A stretch of DNA of 64,000 nucleotides, taken from assembly GCA_965153355.1 (NCBI GenBank), contig OZ231127.1, positions 5,766,001-5,830,000 on the forward strand, in the 5' to 3' direction. The stretch's first letter is position 1; each line of letters opens with the position of its first letter. The notes under the pieces are model-generated. The model saw only the letters and a list, made by a program, of their open reading frames with translations. It made no database searches and was not told the DNA's origin. Positions 43,690 to 54,414 of the stretch are shown piece after piece. Source of the stretch: Flaccisagitta enflata. Its lineage: Eukaryota > Chaetognatha > Sagittoidea > Aphragmophora. The position numbers were made by a program, and so were the translations under genes.

Positions 43690-44027
43690 GATGTCACACA
43701 AACCTGCAACAATGATAATGAATGAAATTAAGAGTAAATTCTCAGACCTATCCCGAGCTTTATCAAACCTATTCCAAGCTCTTTCAAACCTATTCCGAGC
43801 TCTATCAAACCTATTCCAAGCTCTATCAAACCTATTCCGAGCTCTATCAAACCTATTCCGAGCTCTATAAGACCTAACCGTAGATGGAAATGAATGAAAT
43901 GAGGAGTTACATGAATGATGAATAAGATTTCTATTGATTTCAGACATTTCCTACCTTTTTCAACTCGAGCATGACATGACGTGATAAGACAGACCCTCTT
44001 ACAAAGGTGATGTGGCGCACCTAAAAA
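43690..44027 (+). mobile_element. Subfamily H element with 'ctatcaaacctattccgagct' array
   Basis: About seven 21-bp units at 43742-43868, then a unique core ('gaatgaaatgaggagtta'), 'gacagaccctcttac', and hairpin AGGTGATGTGGCGCACCT then AAAAA. The 5' end is not clear. Confidence 0.7.
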
Positions 44028-44040
44028 TGTTACTTTTTAA

Positions 44041-44413
44041 AACAAGGCCGTTATTAATTCTTGGACCTATCCCTAGCTCTATCAGACCTATCCCTAGCTC
44101 TATCAGGCCTCTCCCGAGCTCTATCAGACCTATCCCGAGCTCTATCAGAACTATTACCAGCTATATCAGACCTATCCCCAGCTCTATCAGACATATCCCC
44201 AGACCTATCCGACCTATTAACAGACCTATCACCAGCTCTATCAGACCTAGCCGTAGCTGATTATTTTAGTGAATGAAATGACGAGTTTCATCAATGATGA
44301 ACAAAATGAGTTTTCAGTTGATTTCAAACATTTTAGCGATTTTTCATTCGAGTGTGACCGACAAATGGATGGACGGACAGAGCCTCTCGTAGAGGTGCTA
44401 TGGCGCATCTAGG
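44041..44413 (+). mobile_element. Subfamily H element with 'ctatcagacctatccccagct' array
   Basis: AACAAGGCCG start; ten or so 18-21-bp units (44060-44255); the same core as the previous copy ('gaatgaaatgacgagttt'); a GACG tract; 'gagcctctcgtagag'; hairpin GTGCTATGGCGCATCT. Head-to-tail with the preceding H copy. Confidence 0.75.
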
Positions 44414-45147
44414 AATCATCCTAGCATATTTTTGAATCATTTCCAGTGATTTTTGCTTCTTTCCAAGATTTTCAACTCCAACGTTACCGACCGACAGACA
44501 GAACTAGTTGTACTATCTTCGCCAAAAGAAACGCGACACCTTCTACCTTGAATATCTTGTCTTCTAGAGAAGCTAGAAACTTTTGTAAAAAAACGAATTA
44601 ATCTACTTCAAAAGATCTACAAAATGAGTCCAATCTGGTAACTGTATCTTAAAGCGTTTAGAAATGGCAAGCAGAAGAAGGGAAGTAGTCATTTTCAGAA
44701 TTGATAAAAAATTGTGAAAAAAAAATAGAAAAAAAATTCATGTAAGTTTAACTTAATTTATCTCAGCTTCTGGAAAAGCTAGATACTTTTTCCAAAAAAG
44801 CAAATTAATCTACATCAAAAAATCTAAAAGATGAGCGCAATCTGGGTTCTGTAGCTCAAACCGTTTGGAAATGGCAAGCAAAAAAGTAAACATGTTTTAA
44901 AAATCTTAGGCTTGCAAAAACTGTGGACAAATGAGAAAAGGTTATCAAATCTGTTAATGAAGAAATGCGTTAGAAATTGCAATTTAGACTCACAGCCTGA
45001 TTTGTTTCTCATAAAAAAAGAATAATTGACATACAAACTCTCTCAGTTGCCAAATTTTGTCAGATTATGGTCAATAAATCATATCTTTCCCAGGGTGTCG
45101 CGTTTCTTTTGGCGAAGATAGTAGAGGTGCTATGGCGCACCTAAAAA
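44414..45147 (+). mobile_element. Subfamily H element interrupted by a mariner MITE
   Basis: 'gatttttgcttctttcc', 'aacgttaccgaccgacagac', then after the MITE 'gaggtgctatggcgcacct' and AAAAA. The MITE (44513-45121) landed just before the terminal hairpin. Confidence 0.7.
44513..45121. mobile_element. Mariner-type MITE with perfect 28-bp TIRs
   Basis: CTATCTTCGCCAAAAGAAAC (44513 onward) and its exact 28-bp reverse complement ending at 45121. TA at 44511-44512 and 45122-45123. Interior includes two diverged copies of 'cttctagagaagctagaaac' / 'atctacaaaatgagtccaat' blocks (44560-44660 and 44768-44870). Identical TIRs suggest a recent insertion. Confidence 0.88.
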
Positions 45148-45843
45148 CAAGTCAGATAAGATGAAAGATCTTTAACAAATGTATTATTGTAATTCAGACT
45201 TTGCGGTCGCGGTAGATTTCGCGCCGCAACCACTCCTTATCCACCGATTACTGTACCGGCTACATTCCATTCCAATCCGCGTCTTTCCAATTTCCCTTTC
45301 CCCGTCCCCTGGTCCCCGTTCCGCGTCCTACGGAACATAAGATTACACCGCCTCCGCCTATGCGTTTTTTCCACCTCCTCATCTGAGTACTTTACTTTTC
45401 ATAAGAAACAAGGTAGATTGCACTTGGACTACAGGTAACGACATACGCGCTTTTTTATAAGAACATCAGCCTCAACTTAGGCCAAAAAAAAAATCCTCTT
45501 AAAAACAAATTTGATGCCAACGACGAAGATGGTTGTGGCTGTTCAGCCGTTGTCGCGGAATTGGTTCAGGAATGTCTTTGCGAGCGCCGTCTTTGTTTTC
45601 CGCCGACGCGCACACCTGTGCGTGCTTCGTATGCGTGTCTTCCACGTAATGAGACTTGGGGAAGGGACTACACGTTCATTTGTTGTAACGTCATTCTTTT
45701 TTTTCTGCAAAGAAAGTCAAGAGGGAGAAATATGAGTATTACATAGACCTGACTACTTTTGGTAAGCTGTTTGCTTTTGGGTTAGATTGAGAAGGAATGT
45801 TTTTCAGATTGAAAAACTAGGAGTGGTGCGTGTATTAACTAGT
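45148..45843. other. Spacer, partly GC-richer
   Basis: 45200-45330 is unusually rich in 'ccgcgtc/ccccgt' words; 45458-45490 holds a family X end ('tataagaacatcagcctcaa'). Short frames at 45511-45746 have no identifiable domain. Confidence 0.4.
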
Positions 45844-45901
45844 ACGCTGAGGAGAATACACTTTTTTTCTTGCAGGGACCCAGAGGAGGGCCCAGATTTT
45901 T
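45844..45901 (+). repeat. Left copy of a 58-bp inverted repeat
   Basis: 'acgctgaggagaatacac', 'tttttttcttgcagggaccc', 'agaggagggcccag'. The reverse complement lies at 53551-53608 with one mismatch. Overlaps the hairpin end of the element starting at 45897. Confidence 0.85.
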
Positions 45902-46386
45902 AGTCGCGTGCACGCGACTCTACAACCCGCTCCGTCGGTCGGTCGGTCGGTCGGTCCGTCGGTCTGTCGGTCCGTAACACTTTGCTTTTTTGCGTCTTTT
46001 TGGGTCGTCTGGAGTTATTTTGAGTCATTTTTTTGTTGTTTTTGGGAACTATTGGTTGCTTTTAGTAATTTTTGGTCATTTTTGGTCATTTTTGGTCATT
46101 TTGGTCATTTTGGTCATTTTGGTCATTTTGGTCATTTTGGGTCATTTTGGTCATTTTTGGTCATTTTTGGTCATTTTTGGTAATTTTTGGTCATATTTGG
46201 TCATCTTTGGTCATTTTGGTCATTTTGGTCATTTTTGATCATTTTGGTCATTTTGGTCATTTTTGGTCATTTTTGGTCATTTTTGGTCATTTTTGGTCAT
46301 TTTTGGTCATTTTGGTCATTTTGGTCATTTTTGGTCATTTTTGGTCATTTTGGTCATTTTGGTCATTTTGGTCATTTTGGTCATAT
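45897..46386 (-). mobile_element. Subfamily A2 element, hairpin end plus 'ggtcatttt' array
   Basis: TTTTTAGTCGCGTGCACGCG, 'actctacaacccgctccgtc', a GGTC tract, 'taacactttgcttttttgcg', then an array of 9-10-bp ggtcattttt units (46070-46386). The opposite (AACAAGGCC) end is missing here. The array resumes with the same unit and orientation at 50755, so this may be half of one split element. Confidence 0.75.
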
Positions 46387-47251
46387 GACATGGAGCCGGT
46401 AAAATGGCGTGTTTGCAGGACCAGTTTGTTTTGCACCGTGAAATCGGGTAAAAGAAGCGTTTTTTTCGGCTGGAAACTTCATGGTGGTGCTCATTAGATG
46501 TATTCCACCGATAATAATTCAACTTCAGCCCTTTTTATGGACTTAGATAAGGTATTCTGTTTAAGGAAACGTCCAAAATCAAGAAAATTCAAATAGAGCC
46601 ATGACAATTATTTGAAAACGTAACATTTCACAATGTCATTTTGACAAGAATGGTCATCGATGTTCTCATTTTTTTGGTCGAATCCCTCAAAGTACCTATC
46701 AAGTTATGACAAGAACTTTTTTGACCCTTAGATTTCAATTTAAGGCCGCTAAATAAAAATTAACACAACAAATGTCAGTTGACAATTGAATGTTTGAAAA
46801 TCTGACAAAATATTTTTCTCGGTTAAAAAACCCTACTTCCTGTCACCGCAGCAACTTGAGATTTTAGGACAATGTAAAGTATTGCCTGAGGTTGCTCCAT
46901 GTCAAATTTTATGAAAATCGGTCGACATTAAGTGGGGTTTTCACTTCAATTTGTGTTAATTTGATGGAAATTTTTTATTTTTGAAAAAACTATCTCCAGA
47001 GCGGGAAGACGCCGTTCTCCATTTAGGTACTACTTTTTGCATTTTTGAAAACATACGTTTCTTAAAAATCAATTTTGGAAGGTCTGTATGTTTTCAGATT
47101 TCTTGATTTTGAATCCCCTATGCAAAACGGCGTCTTCCCGTGAAGGTTGTTGAGGGTAAGAAATTTGATATCTATTTAGCATCAACATGGAAACAAAGAT
47201 AACCTTCTAAGCTCATTTGAAATTATGTTTTCTGGCTTTTGAACGTTCAAT
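46387..47251. other. AT-rich segment with an internal inverted repeat
   Basis: 'cgggaagacgccgtt' at 47008 and 'aacggcgtcttcccg' at 47127 are perfect partners, with 'gaaaacatacg/gtatgttttc' inside. Looks like a foldback core; outer arms not established. Confidence 0.55.
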
Positions 47252-47455
47252 AACAAGGCCAACACTTATAAGACGCGTGCGAGACTTACAGATTGACTTA
47301 GAATGACTTAGAATGACTTAGAATGACTTAGAATGACTTAGTATACCTTAAAATGACTTAAAGTATAAAATTGATAAAAAAAGTAAAAGTGTGACCAACA
47401 GACCGACCAACCGACGGACGGATGGACGGACGGACGGACAAAGCGGGATGTAGCA
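47252..47455 (+). mobile_element. Subfamily A2 element, 5' part with 'gacttagaat' array
   Basis: 'aacaaggccaacacttataa', 'gacgcgtgcgagactta', then five 10-bp 'gacttagaat' units, 'ataaaattgataaa', 'aagtgtgacc', a GACG tract and 'caaagcgggatgtag'. The terminal hairpin is replaced by a cag/caa microsatellite. Confidence 0.7.
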
Positions 47456-47603
47456 GTAACTGCAGCAACAGCAGCAACAGCAGCAACCCCAGCAGCAATA
47501 ATGTCGAAGAAGATAGATTCACATGAATTGGGACACTTGGGTCTACGAAGATGAAGGGGGAGAAGAAACAAAAAATGGAGAAGAAGAAGAAGAGGAAGAA
47601 GAA

Positions 47604-47634
<31 letters not shown>

Positions 47635-47885
47635 AAGAAGAAGAAGAAGAAGAAGAAGAAGAAGAAGAAGAAGAAGCAAAAGAAGAAGAAGCAAAAGAAG
47701 AAGGAGAAGACAGACGTATGGTAGGAAAAGAAGCAGTGGTGTGGAAGAAGATGGAGAAGAAGGAGAAGAAGGAGAAGAAGGAGGAGAAGAAGGAGAAGGA
47801 GTAGAAGGAGGAGGCGAGGAAGGAGAAGGAGGAAGAGGAGGAGGAGGAAGAGAAGATAAAGAAGAAGGAGAGGAACAGGGAGAGA
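47456..47885. repeat. (GCAACA)n, (GAA)n and (GGAGAA)n tracts
   Basis: 'cagcaa' units at 47460-47495, pure gaa/aag at 47575-47705, then 'aggagaagg' mixtures to 47880. Frames across it are artefacts. Confidence 0.9.
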
Positions 47886-47948
47886 GAAAAGATATAGTTA
47901 CGAAAAAGTTGAAAAGGAATTTGAAGTTTGACTGGAAAAAAGGAAGTA

Positions 47949-48715
47949 CAGGGTGTATCACATCAAACAGGACAAAAGAAAACGATGTATTTTTGCTTCT
48001 AGAAGTGCAAAATCATTTCTGAAAACTGTTTCTAAAAGATAACTTCAGACGATTTTTGAATGATACAGACTTTTGCTAGTCATGGTTAACATATATCCTC
48101 AGCAAAACCATGAAAAAATGCCTTTTTTTAGCAAAAAATGCTAATTTCTATCCAAATTCAAGGTTTTTCCTTAGATTTTTCAAGTCATATTCACATATAG
48201 ATGACAAAAAATAGTCAGAAATGTTTGTCAGTTAAGCTAGGACACTGAAGATTGGGATTCCCTCATGACCTTTGTCAAAATTGTATCATTCAATATAGTT
48301 ATTGAAATTTTTATCAATGCACATAAAACTTTTTTGTAATGAAACTTACAAAAAAGTCTCTGGACCTAACCAATATTGTACAATTTTCTCATTTTTTGCA
48401 GAGGTATGATTCTACCTCACAATATCTTTAATTCAAGACCATTGAAAGGATTGTAGCACCATTTGTTTGGAAATGAGAGTAGGATAAAAAGATGCTTGTC
48501 AATATACAACAAAACAAGCAAAAACTAAAAGTAAAAACTATACTTTGCTTTAAACAATACAAAGGGATTCAGTTTTCTTAATGAGCCTTTGGCAAAATAC
48601 AGATATAAAAATCGTTTTTTAAGAGCTTTCTGAACCTGTTTACAGAATCATTCTACCATTTCTAGAAGTAAAGATACATCGTTTTCTTTTGTCCTGTTTG
48701 GCGTGGTACTCCCTG
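47949..48715. mobile_element. Mariner-type MITE J, copy 1 (767 bp)
   Basis: CAGGGTGTATCACATCAAAC at the left; the right end reversed reads CAGGGAGTACCACGCCAAAC. Both continue into 'aggacaaaagaaaacgatg' then 'gcttctagaa/acttctagaa'. TA at 47947-47948 and 48716-48717. Same terminal architecture as 58677-59238. Confidence 0.85.
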
Positions 48716-48795
48716 TAAAAAACATCAACAATGACCAATCATTGAATAGCGGCATTTCATATACGCAAATCATTTTCCCGGAGATGGCCTTTTTT

Positions 48796-50012
48796 CGGGT
48801 CCAAATTAGGCAGAAGCATACAAAGAGTATCGCCGGGTTTGGAATTGCGTCGACCGCCAAATAAAACGTGGTGAGTCTCCAAAGCTCCCCGCTGGTTCTA
48901 CTCCTGCTTTCAACGTTTCTGTCTCAACACCTAAAAAGCAATCTACCGAGGAGGCCTCCACACCACCACTCCTATCAACACTACAAAGTAGCGTTAAGCG
49001 TCAAGGACGTCCCCATTGACTGGTCAGGCTCTATCTGAAGATGAACACAATCAACGGAAGCGCAAAAACTATGCCCACAAAGTACGTAGAGAGAAAACTA
49101 GCAGAGCGCGTAGTCTTGCTGCTCAGAAGCGTTGGCGAGGTTCTGGTGTGCGGCGAAGCTAACAATGAGGTTGGGGAAAGTTGCGCTGGTGCTGAGAGAG
49201 ACCCTGGTGGCAGTGTTGGTTGTGAGGGTAGGGAGGAAGGTAGCGGTCATGGCACACCAAGTGGTGGTGATGGTGAGGAAGCCAGTAGCAGTAGCAGTGG
49301 CGGTGGTGGTGGTGGTGGTGGTGGTGGTGGTGGTGGTGGTGGTGATGGTGGTGGTGGCTGTGGAATGGACGGAAGCAGTGAAGGTTGTGGCGCTAAAGAT
49401 GGTGGCGAGGATGGTGAATCAGGCGAAAGAGCTCAGATCATCGATGTTAAAGCGCAAGGGGTGCAGCATGATCATGTAGAAGAGGGGGAGGTGCAAGCAG
49501 ATGTGTCAAATACTGTTCCCGGCCACAGTCAAAGCAGCAAAGAAAGAGCGAAGAACGTCTTCAAAAACTTTTTGGATCATCACGACCCCAAGTCTCAACT
49601 AGACATCATGCTCCACGTCATCACTGCTTTAGAAAAAAAGGCCAACACCTATAAGTCGCGTGCGAGACTTACGGATTGACTTAATATGACTTAAAGTGAC
49701 TTAAAATACCTTAGTATACTCTAAAATGACTTAAAGAAATAAAATTGATAAAACAAGTAAAATGTGACCAACCGACCGACGGACAAAGTGGGGTGTAGAG
49801 TCACGTGCACGCGACTAAAAAAGGCTCCTCCGTTCCCAGCGTCGTGGTTGATAAAAAGCGGCAGTGTTCGTCTACCAAACTGAATGGTCGTCAAGTTTGT
49901 TACATCGCGTCAAACATCATGAACAATTTCAACACGAAAAAGAGTTTCCGGTTTTGGCTACCGACACTTGTAAACGAGCGGGTTATCGAGTTTGAAAAGA
50001 AGCTTGGGAGGT
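48796..50012 (+). pseudogene. Broken gene of unknown family, interrupted by a subfamily A2 element
   Basis: Coding-like sequence persists across three frames. 48814-49015 reads AEAYKEYRRVWNCVDRQIKR in part, then a Ser/Thr/Pro stretch ending KRQGRPH. A +1/-1 shift near 49017 gives a basic segment LTGQALSEDEHNQRKRKNYA and later AAQKRWRGSG (about 49020-49155). Another shift returns to a frame rich in Gly, Ser, Glu and Asp, with a GGT expansion (49300-49350). This runs to KNFLDHHDPKSQLDIMLHVI before the A2 insertion (49636-49821). After it, 49822-50012 continues with VCYIASNIMNNFNTKKSFRF and stops at TGA. Conserved Trp, Tyr and basic residues across the breaks argue for a decayed protein, host or transposon-derived. 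I do not recognise the family. Confidence 0.55.
49636..49821 (+). mobile_element. Subfamily A2 element inserted in the broken gene
   Basis: 'aaggccaacacctataagtc', 'gcgtgcgagacttacgg', 'gacttaatat/gacttaaagt' units, 'ataaaattgataaaa', a GACC tract, 'caaagtggggtgtagag', hairpin TCACGTGCACGCGACT then AAAAAA. A compact copy with almost no array; near-complete apart from the first A's. Confidence 0.8.
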
Positions 50013-50021
50013 GAAATATTA

Positions 50022-50165
<144 letters not shown>

Positions 50166-50218
50166 AAGGAGGATGAGAGAGGGCAAAGAGAAAAATGAGG
50201 ATGAAAGGACAAAATTAC

Positions 50219-50385
50219 TGAAGAAGAAGAAGAAGAAGAAGAAGGAGAAGGAGGAGAAGGAGGAGAAGAAGAAGAAGGAGGAGGATAAGAAGAAGGAGAA
50301 GAAGAAGAAGAAGAAGAAGAAGAAGAAGAAGAAGAAGAAGAAGAAGAAGAAGAAGAAGAAGAAGAAGAAGAAGGAGAAAAATTGA
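50219..50385. repeat. (GAA)n microsatellite
   Basis: gaa/gga units, about 165 bp. Confidence 0.95.
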
Positions 50386-50754
50386 GGAAAAGTCTCATTT
50401 TTCTCCAATTTTTTGTCAATCTGGATAAAATAAATCGGTCAAAATCATCAGAACCGTGCTGAAGGTAAAGGTTTGACTATTCTTTTATGCAAACAGCATG
50501 TTTGTGACATTTTTTAAACAATGAAACCGGTCTACCATCAATAAAATTCCAAGAAAAGGGAAGAAAAACTGATTGCTTCTTACCACCTTCTTAGAACCGG
50601 AAAAATCATTGTTTTGCACACATGCAACCCAGATTTTGCATAGGTTTTTGTTTTTTTAGTATTTTAATACATTATTTTACCATGTACTATTAGAGTTATG
50701 ACTGAATTCAAAGCTTTGATTTTTGGACCCTCTGGACCCCTATTTTGGCCCCTT
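50386..50754. other. AT-rich spacer
   Basis: No feature recognised. Confidence 0.4.
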
Positions 50755-52414
50755 CTCTGGCACCTTGTCATATTTGGTCATATTTGGTCATTTTTGGTCA
50801 TTTTTGGTCATTTTTGATCATTTTTGATCATTTTCGGTCATTTTCGGTCATTTTTGTCATTTTGGTCATTTTGGTCATTTTTGGTCATTTTTGGCCATTT
50901 TTGGTCATTTTGATCATATTTGGTCATTTTTGGTCATTTTTGGTCATTTTTGGTCATTTTGGACATTTTTGCTCATTTTGCTCATTTTGCTCATTTTTGG
51001 CCATTTTTGGTCATTTTGGTCATTTTTTTTAATTATGGTCCTTTTTGGTCATTTTTGGTCATTTTGGTCATTTTGGTCATTTTGGTTATTTTTGGTCATT
51101 TTGGTCATTTTTGGTCATCTTTGGTCATCACTGGTCATCTTTGGTCATTTCTTGTCATTTTTGGTCATTTTTGATCATTTTTGGTCATTTTTGGTCATTT
51201 TTGGTCATTTTTGGTCATTTTTGGTCATTTTGGTCATTCTTGGTCATTTTTGGTCATTTCGGTCATTTTGGTCATATTTGGTCATTTTTGGTCATTTTGG
51301 TCATTTTCGGTCATCCTTTGTCATTTTTGGTCATTTTGGTCATTTTTGGTCATTTTTGATCATTTTTGGTCATTTTTGGTCATTTTTGGTCATTTTTGGT
51401 CAGTTTTGGTTAAAGTCTGCTGGTTAAAGTCTGCTGGTTAAAGTCTGCTGGTTAAAGTCTGCTGGTTGAAGTTTGCTGGTTAAAGTCTGCTGGTTAAAGT
51501 CTGCTGGGTAAAGTCTGATGGTTAAAGTTTGCTGGTTTAAATCTGCTGGTTTAAATCTGCTGGTTTAAGTCTGCTGGTTTAAATCTAATGGGTTAAGTCT
51601 GCTGGTTAAAGTCTGCTGGTTTAAATCAGCTGGTTTAAGTCTGCTGGTTTAAGTCTGCTGGTTTAAATTTAGTGGTTTAAGTCTGCTGGTCTAATGGTTT
51701 TAGTCTGCTGGTTTAAGTCTGCTGGTTAAAATGATATTAAAGATAAGTATGGTTTAAGTTTGGTTTAAGTCTGGTTTAAGTCTGGTTTAAGTATGGTTTA
51801 AGTCTGGTTTAAGTCTGGTTTACGTCTGGTTTAAGTCTGGTTTAAGTCTGGTTTAAGACTGGTTCGTGTCTGATTTATGTCTGGTTTAGGTCTGGGTTAG
51901 GTCTGGTTTAGGTCTGGTCTATGTCTGTTTTTTGTCTGGTTAATGTTTGATTTAGGTCTGATTTAGGTCTGGTTTTGGTCTGGTTTTGGTCTGGTTTTGG
52001 TCTGGTTTGAGTCTGGTTTGAGTCTGGTTTGAGCCTGGTTTGAGCCTGGTTTGAGCCTGGTTTAAGTCTGGTTTGAGTCTGGTTTGAGTCTGGTTTGAGT
52101 CTGGTTTGAGTCTGGTTTGAGTCTGGTTTGAGTCGGGTTTGAGTCTGGTTTGAGTCTGGTTTGAGTCTGGCTTAAATCTGGTTTATGTCTGGTTTATGTC
52201 TGGTTTATGTCTGATTTCGGTCTGGTTTAATTCTGGTTTGAGTCTGGTTTGAGTCTGGTTTGAGTCTGGTTTGAGTCTGGTTTGAGTCTGGTTTGAGTCT
52301 GGTTTGGGTCTGTTTTGAGTTGCGTTTCTGATTTTCAATAAAAAGATACAATAAGGAGTCAGGTCAGTTCAGTTATTTTTGTCCTGCACGCGACTTATAG
52401 GTGTTGGCCTTGTT
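50755..52414 (-). mobile_element. Subfamily A2 element end with three successive arrays
   Basis: Array 1: 9-10-bp ggtcattttt units (50767-51405). Array 2: 14-bp 'ttaaagtctgctgg' units (51406-51735). Array 3: 11-12-bp 'gtctggtttaa/gtctggtttga' units (51750-52318). Then 'ctgcacgcgacttata', 'ggtgttggccttgtt', the 5' terminus of subfamily A2 reversed. Array words drift gradually from one to the next through shared 'ggtta/ggttt' units. Confidence 0.75.
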
Positions 52415-52429
52415 TCATTGTTTTACGAC

Positions 52430-53055
52430 ATTTTAAGTTATTTTAAGTTAATTCAAGACGATTTACATTTAGTCTTTTGGGCAGCGGCCCCGGAGGGGCC
52501 GATGACCTATGATTCCACATAGGGCAAATTTTCCGGTTTCCGTCCATCCGTCTGTCCATCCGTCCGTCTGTCCCCCCCAGCCTAGAAAATAGCCTCCTGG
52601 GCCCCAAAAATGCCTTTCAGACCCCCAATCAGGCCTATCAGATTTCTAATCAGAGCTTCCAGTCCCCAATTTAGGCCTCTCAGGACCACAATCAGGCCTA
52701 TCAGATCCCTAATCAGGCCTTCCAGACCTCAATTTAGGCCTCTCAGAGCCACAATTAGGCCTGTCAGACCCCAAATCAGGCTTTCCAGACGTCAAATTAG
52801 GCCTCCTGAATCCTAACCAGGCTTCTGAGAACCCCAATCAGGCCTCTGATCAGGCCATCCAGACCTCAAATCAGGCTTAATTCAGTTCTCTCAGATCCAA
52901 ATCTGGCCTTTCAAACCCAAAATTAGACCTATTAGACTATTAGTCTTATGGTCTTTTGGTCTTTTAGTCTTTTAGTCTTTTAGTCTTTCAGTCTTTTAGT
53001 CTTTTGGTATTTTAGTCTTAACAACCGCACGCGACTGTATGGTGTTGACCTTGTT
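52430..53055 (-). mobile_element. Second A2 5' end with 'agtctttt' array, split by a family E element
   Basis: 'gacattttaagttattttaa' on the left and 'cttttagtcttttagtcttt' (52945-53020) on the right surround the E insertion. The end is 'ccgcacgcgactgtat', 'ggtgttgaccttgtttta'. The hairpin end of this copy is not found. Confidence 0.6.
52477..52930. mobile_element. Family E element with 21-bp 'aggcctctcagacccccaatc' array
   Basis: Left 'gggcagcggccccggagggg', 'ccgatgacctatgattcc', a GTCC/GTCT tract, 'cccccc', then about 15 units of 20-23 bp. No right TIR; the array grades into the host array. Confidence 0.7.
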
Positions 53056-53058
53056 TTA

Positions 53059-53548
53059 TTTTGATGTAAATAATGTATTCTAAAAATTGCAGGACTATAG
53101 ATGTTCTTTAACATTCATCATATTGCACTTGAAAAATGGCTCATCCTTAAGGGGGTCAAGATTTCAAAATTATTTTTCCTTAAAACTGAGGCCAGATTCA
53201 GATTCCTGGTAAAAAATTATGTCAGCTACTATATTTTCTTTTTTCAAAATTTTGTTTTTAAGCTGAAAAAAATGCAAAAAACCTCTAAAAGACCTTGTTT
53301 TTTTAAAAACCCTCTCTTTTGGAGGTTTTTTGCATTTTTTCAGCTTAAAAACATAATTTTGAAGAAAGAAAGTGTAGTATCAGACATGATTTATTACAAG
53401 GAATCTGAATCTGGCATCAGATTTGAGGAAAAATGATTTTGAAATTTTGGCCCCCTTAAGGATGAACTATTTTTCAGGTGCAATATGATGAATGTTTAAG
53501 GACGGCTATAGTCCTGAAATTTTTAGAACACATTAGTTACATCAAAAG
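53059..53548. mobile_element. Foldback element (~490 bp)
   Basis: 'ttttgatgtaaataatgt', 'caggactatag', 'cattcatcatattgca', 'ctcatccttaaggggg', 'ttttttgaaaa' are mirrored as reverse complements to 53548. The central loop is near 53300 between 'gcaaaaaacctct' and 'ggaggttttttgc'. Near-perfect arms about 240 bp each. Confidence 0.85.
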
Positions 53549-53550
53549 GA

Positions 53551-53608
53551 AAAAATCTGGGCCCTCCTCTGGGTCCCTGCATGAAAAAAAGTGTATTCTC
53601 CTCAGCGT
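53551..53608 (-). repeat. Right copy of the 58-bp inverted repeat
   Basis: Reverse complement of 45844-45901 with one mismatch. 'gtattaactag' next to it also recurs beside the left copy (45832-45842), in altered orientation. Confidence 0.85.
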
Positions 53609-53790
53609 ATTAACTAGTCAGTGAGGGTTCACAAGGCCCTCTTCCATTTATTTCAGTTTGGGTATAGTGAGGGATATTGTTCCACTTCTCATAGTTAGCA
53701 GTCCGTTGGTCGGTTATTATTGCAACCTCAAGAGGAACGCCCCTGAAATTGCCACTTACGGGATTATTTTTTGTGATGAAAATTCATGAG
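53609..53790. other. Spacer
   Basis: Nothing recognised. Confidence 0.4.
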
Positions 53791-53924
53791 AACAAGGCCA
53801 AGTAGGCCAATAGGTGCGACGTGTTGATCGTCGAACAAATGCATTACCGACCGACCGACCAACCGACCAACCAACCAACCGATGGACACAGCCAGTTAAA
53901 GAGGTGAATTGTCGCACCTAAAAA
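53791..53924 (+). mobile_element. Hairpin-ended element, subfamily G
   Basis: AACAAGGCCAAGTAGGCCAAT, 5' AGGTGCGACGTG, 'atcgtcgaacaaatgcatta', a GACC/AACC tract, 'acacagccagttaaag', and 3' AGGTGAATTGTCGCACCT then AAAAA. The 5' and 3' motifs are complementary. Confidence 0.85.
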
Positions 53925-53970
53925 CATCACAAATCTTGAAAAATGAAACGGAACGAAGGAAACATTATGT

Positions 53971-53971
<1 letters not shown>

Positions 53972-54034
<63 letters not shown>
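53972..54034. repeat. (GA)n microsatellite
   Basis: About 60 bp of GA. Confidence 0.97.
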
Positions 54035-54038
<4 letters not shown>

Positions 54039-54080
54039 AAACCGCACTGGAGTAACCGCACGTACTACGCGAATCAAAAA

Positions 54081-54131
54081 AAAGCTTCAAAATTACAGTC
54101 CCCGACTGGGGACTGTAATTTTTGAAGCTTT
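54081..54131. repeat. Strong 23-bp-arm hairpin
   Basis: AAAGCTTCAAAATTACAG with tccccgac then ggggactgtaa and tttttgaagcttt forms a stem with a 4-nt loop. It contains the motif GTCCCCGAC (54098-54106) proposed as the 5' subterminal repeat of the element ending at 56217. Confidence 0.85.
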
Positions 54132-54414
54132 CTCGTTGCGTAAACGCAACTTGATGAGATACACGCAACTTGATGAGATACACGATAGCAATTTCAAGAA
54201 AAAAAATATTCAATATTGTTTTAATGATGTCATTACTTGATAATGATAACAATAGTGGATGATAATGATGACAACAATGAATGATAATGACAACAAAAAT
54301 CTTAGAAAAAAACATTTAAAAAATTTTCAAAAAAAATTTTTTTTTCAAAAAATTTTTCAAAAAAATTTTCAAAAAAATTTCAAAAAAAAAAAAAAAGAAA
54401 AAGAAAAATTAAGT

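Noticed and set aside
43735-44260. Periodic short frames (ALSNLFRALSNLF, RPIPSSIRP)
   Set aside because: Translations of the 18-21-bp arrays within subfamily H elements.
45200-45760. Possible promoter or CpG-rich gene start
   Set aside because: Locally GC-richer with short open frames, but no domain, splice signals or continuity.
47338-47961. 207-codon minus-strand frame
   Set aside because: Spans a GAA microsatellite and an element tract; no domain.
50767-51405. Possible CRISPR array
   Set aside because: Tandem units without unique spacers, in a eukaryotic setting; it is a minisatellite inside an element.
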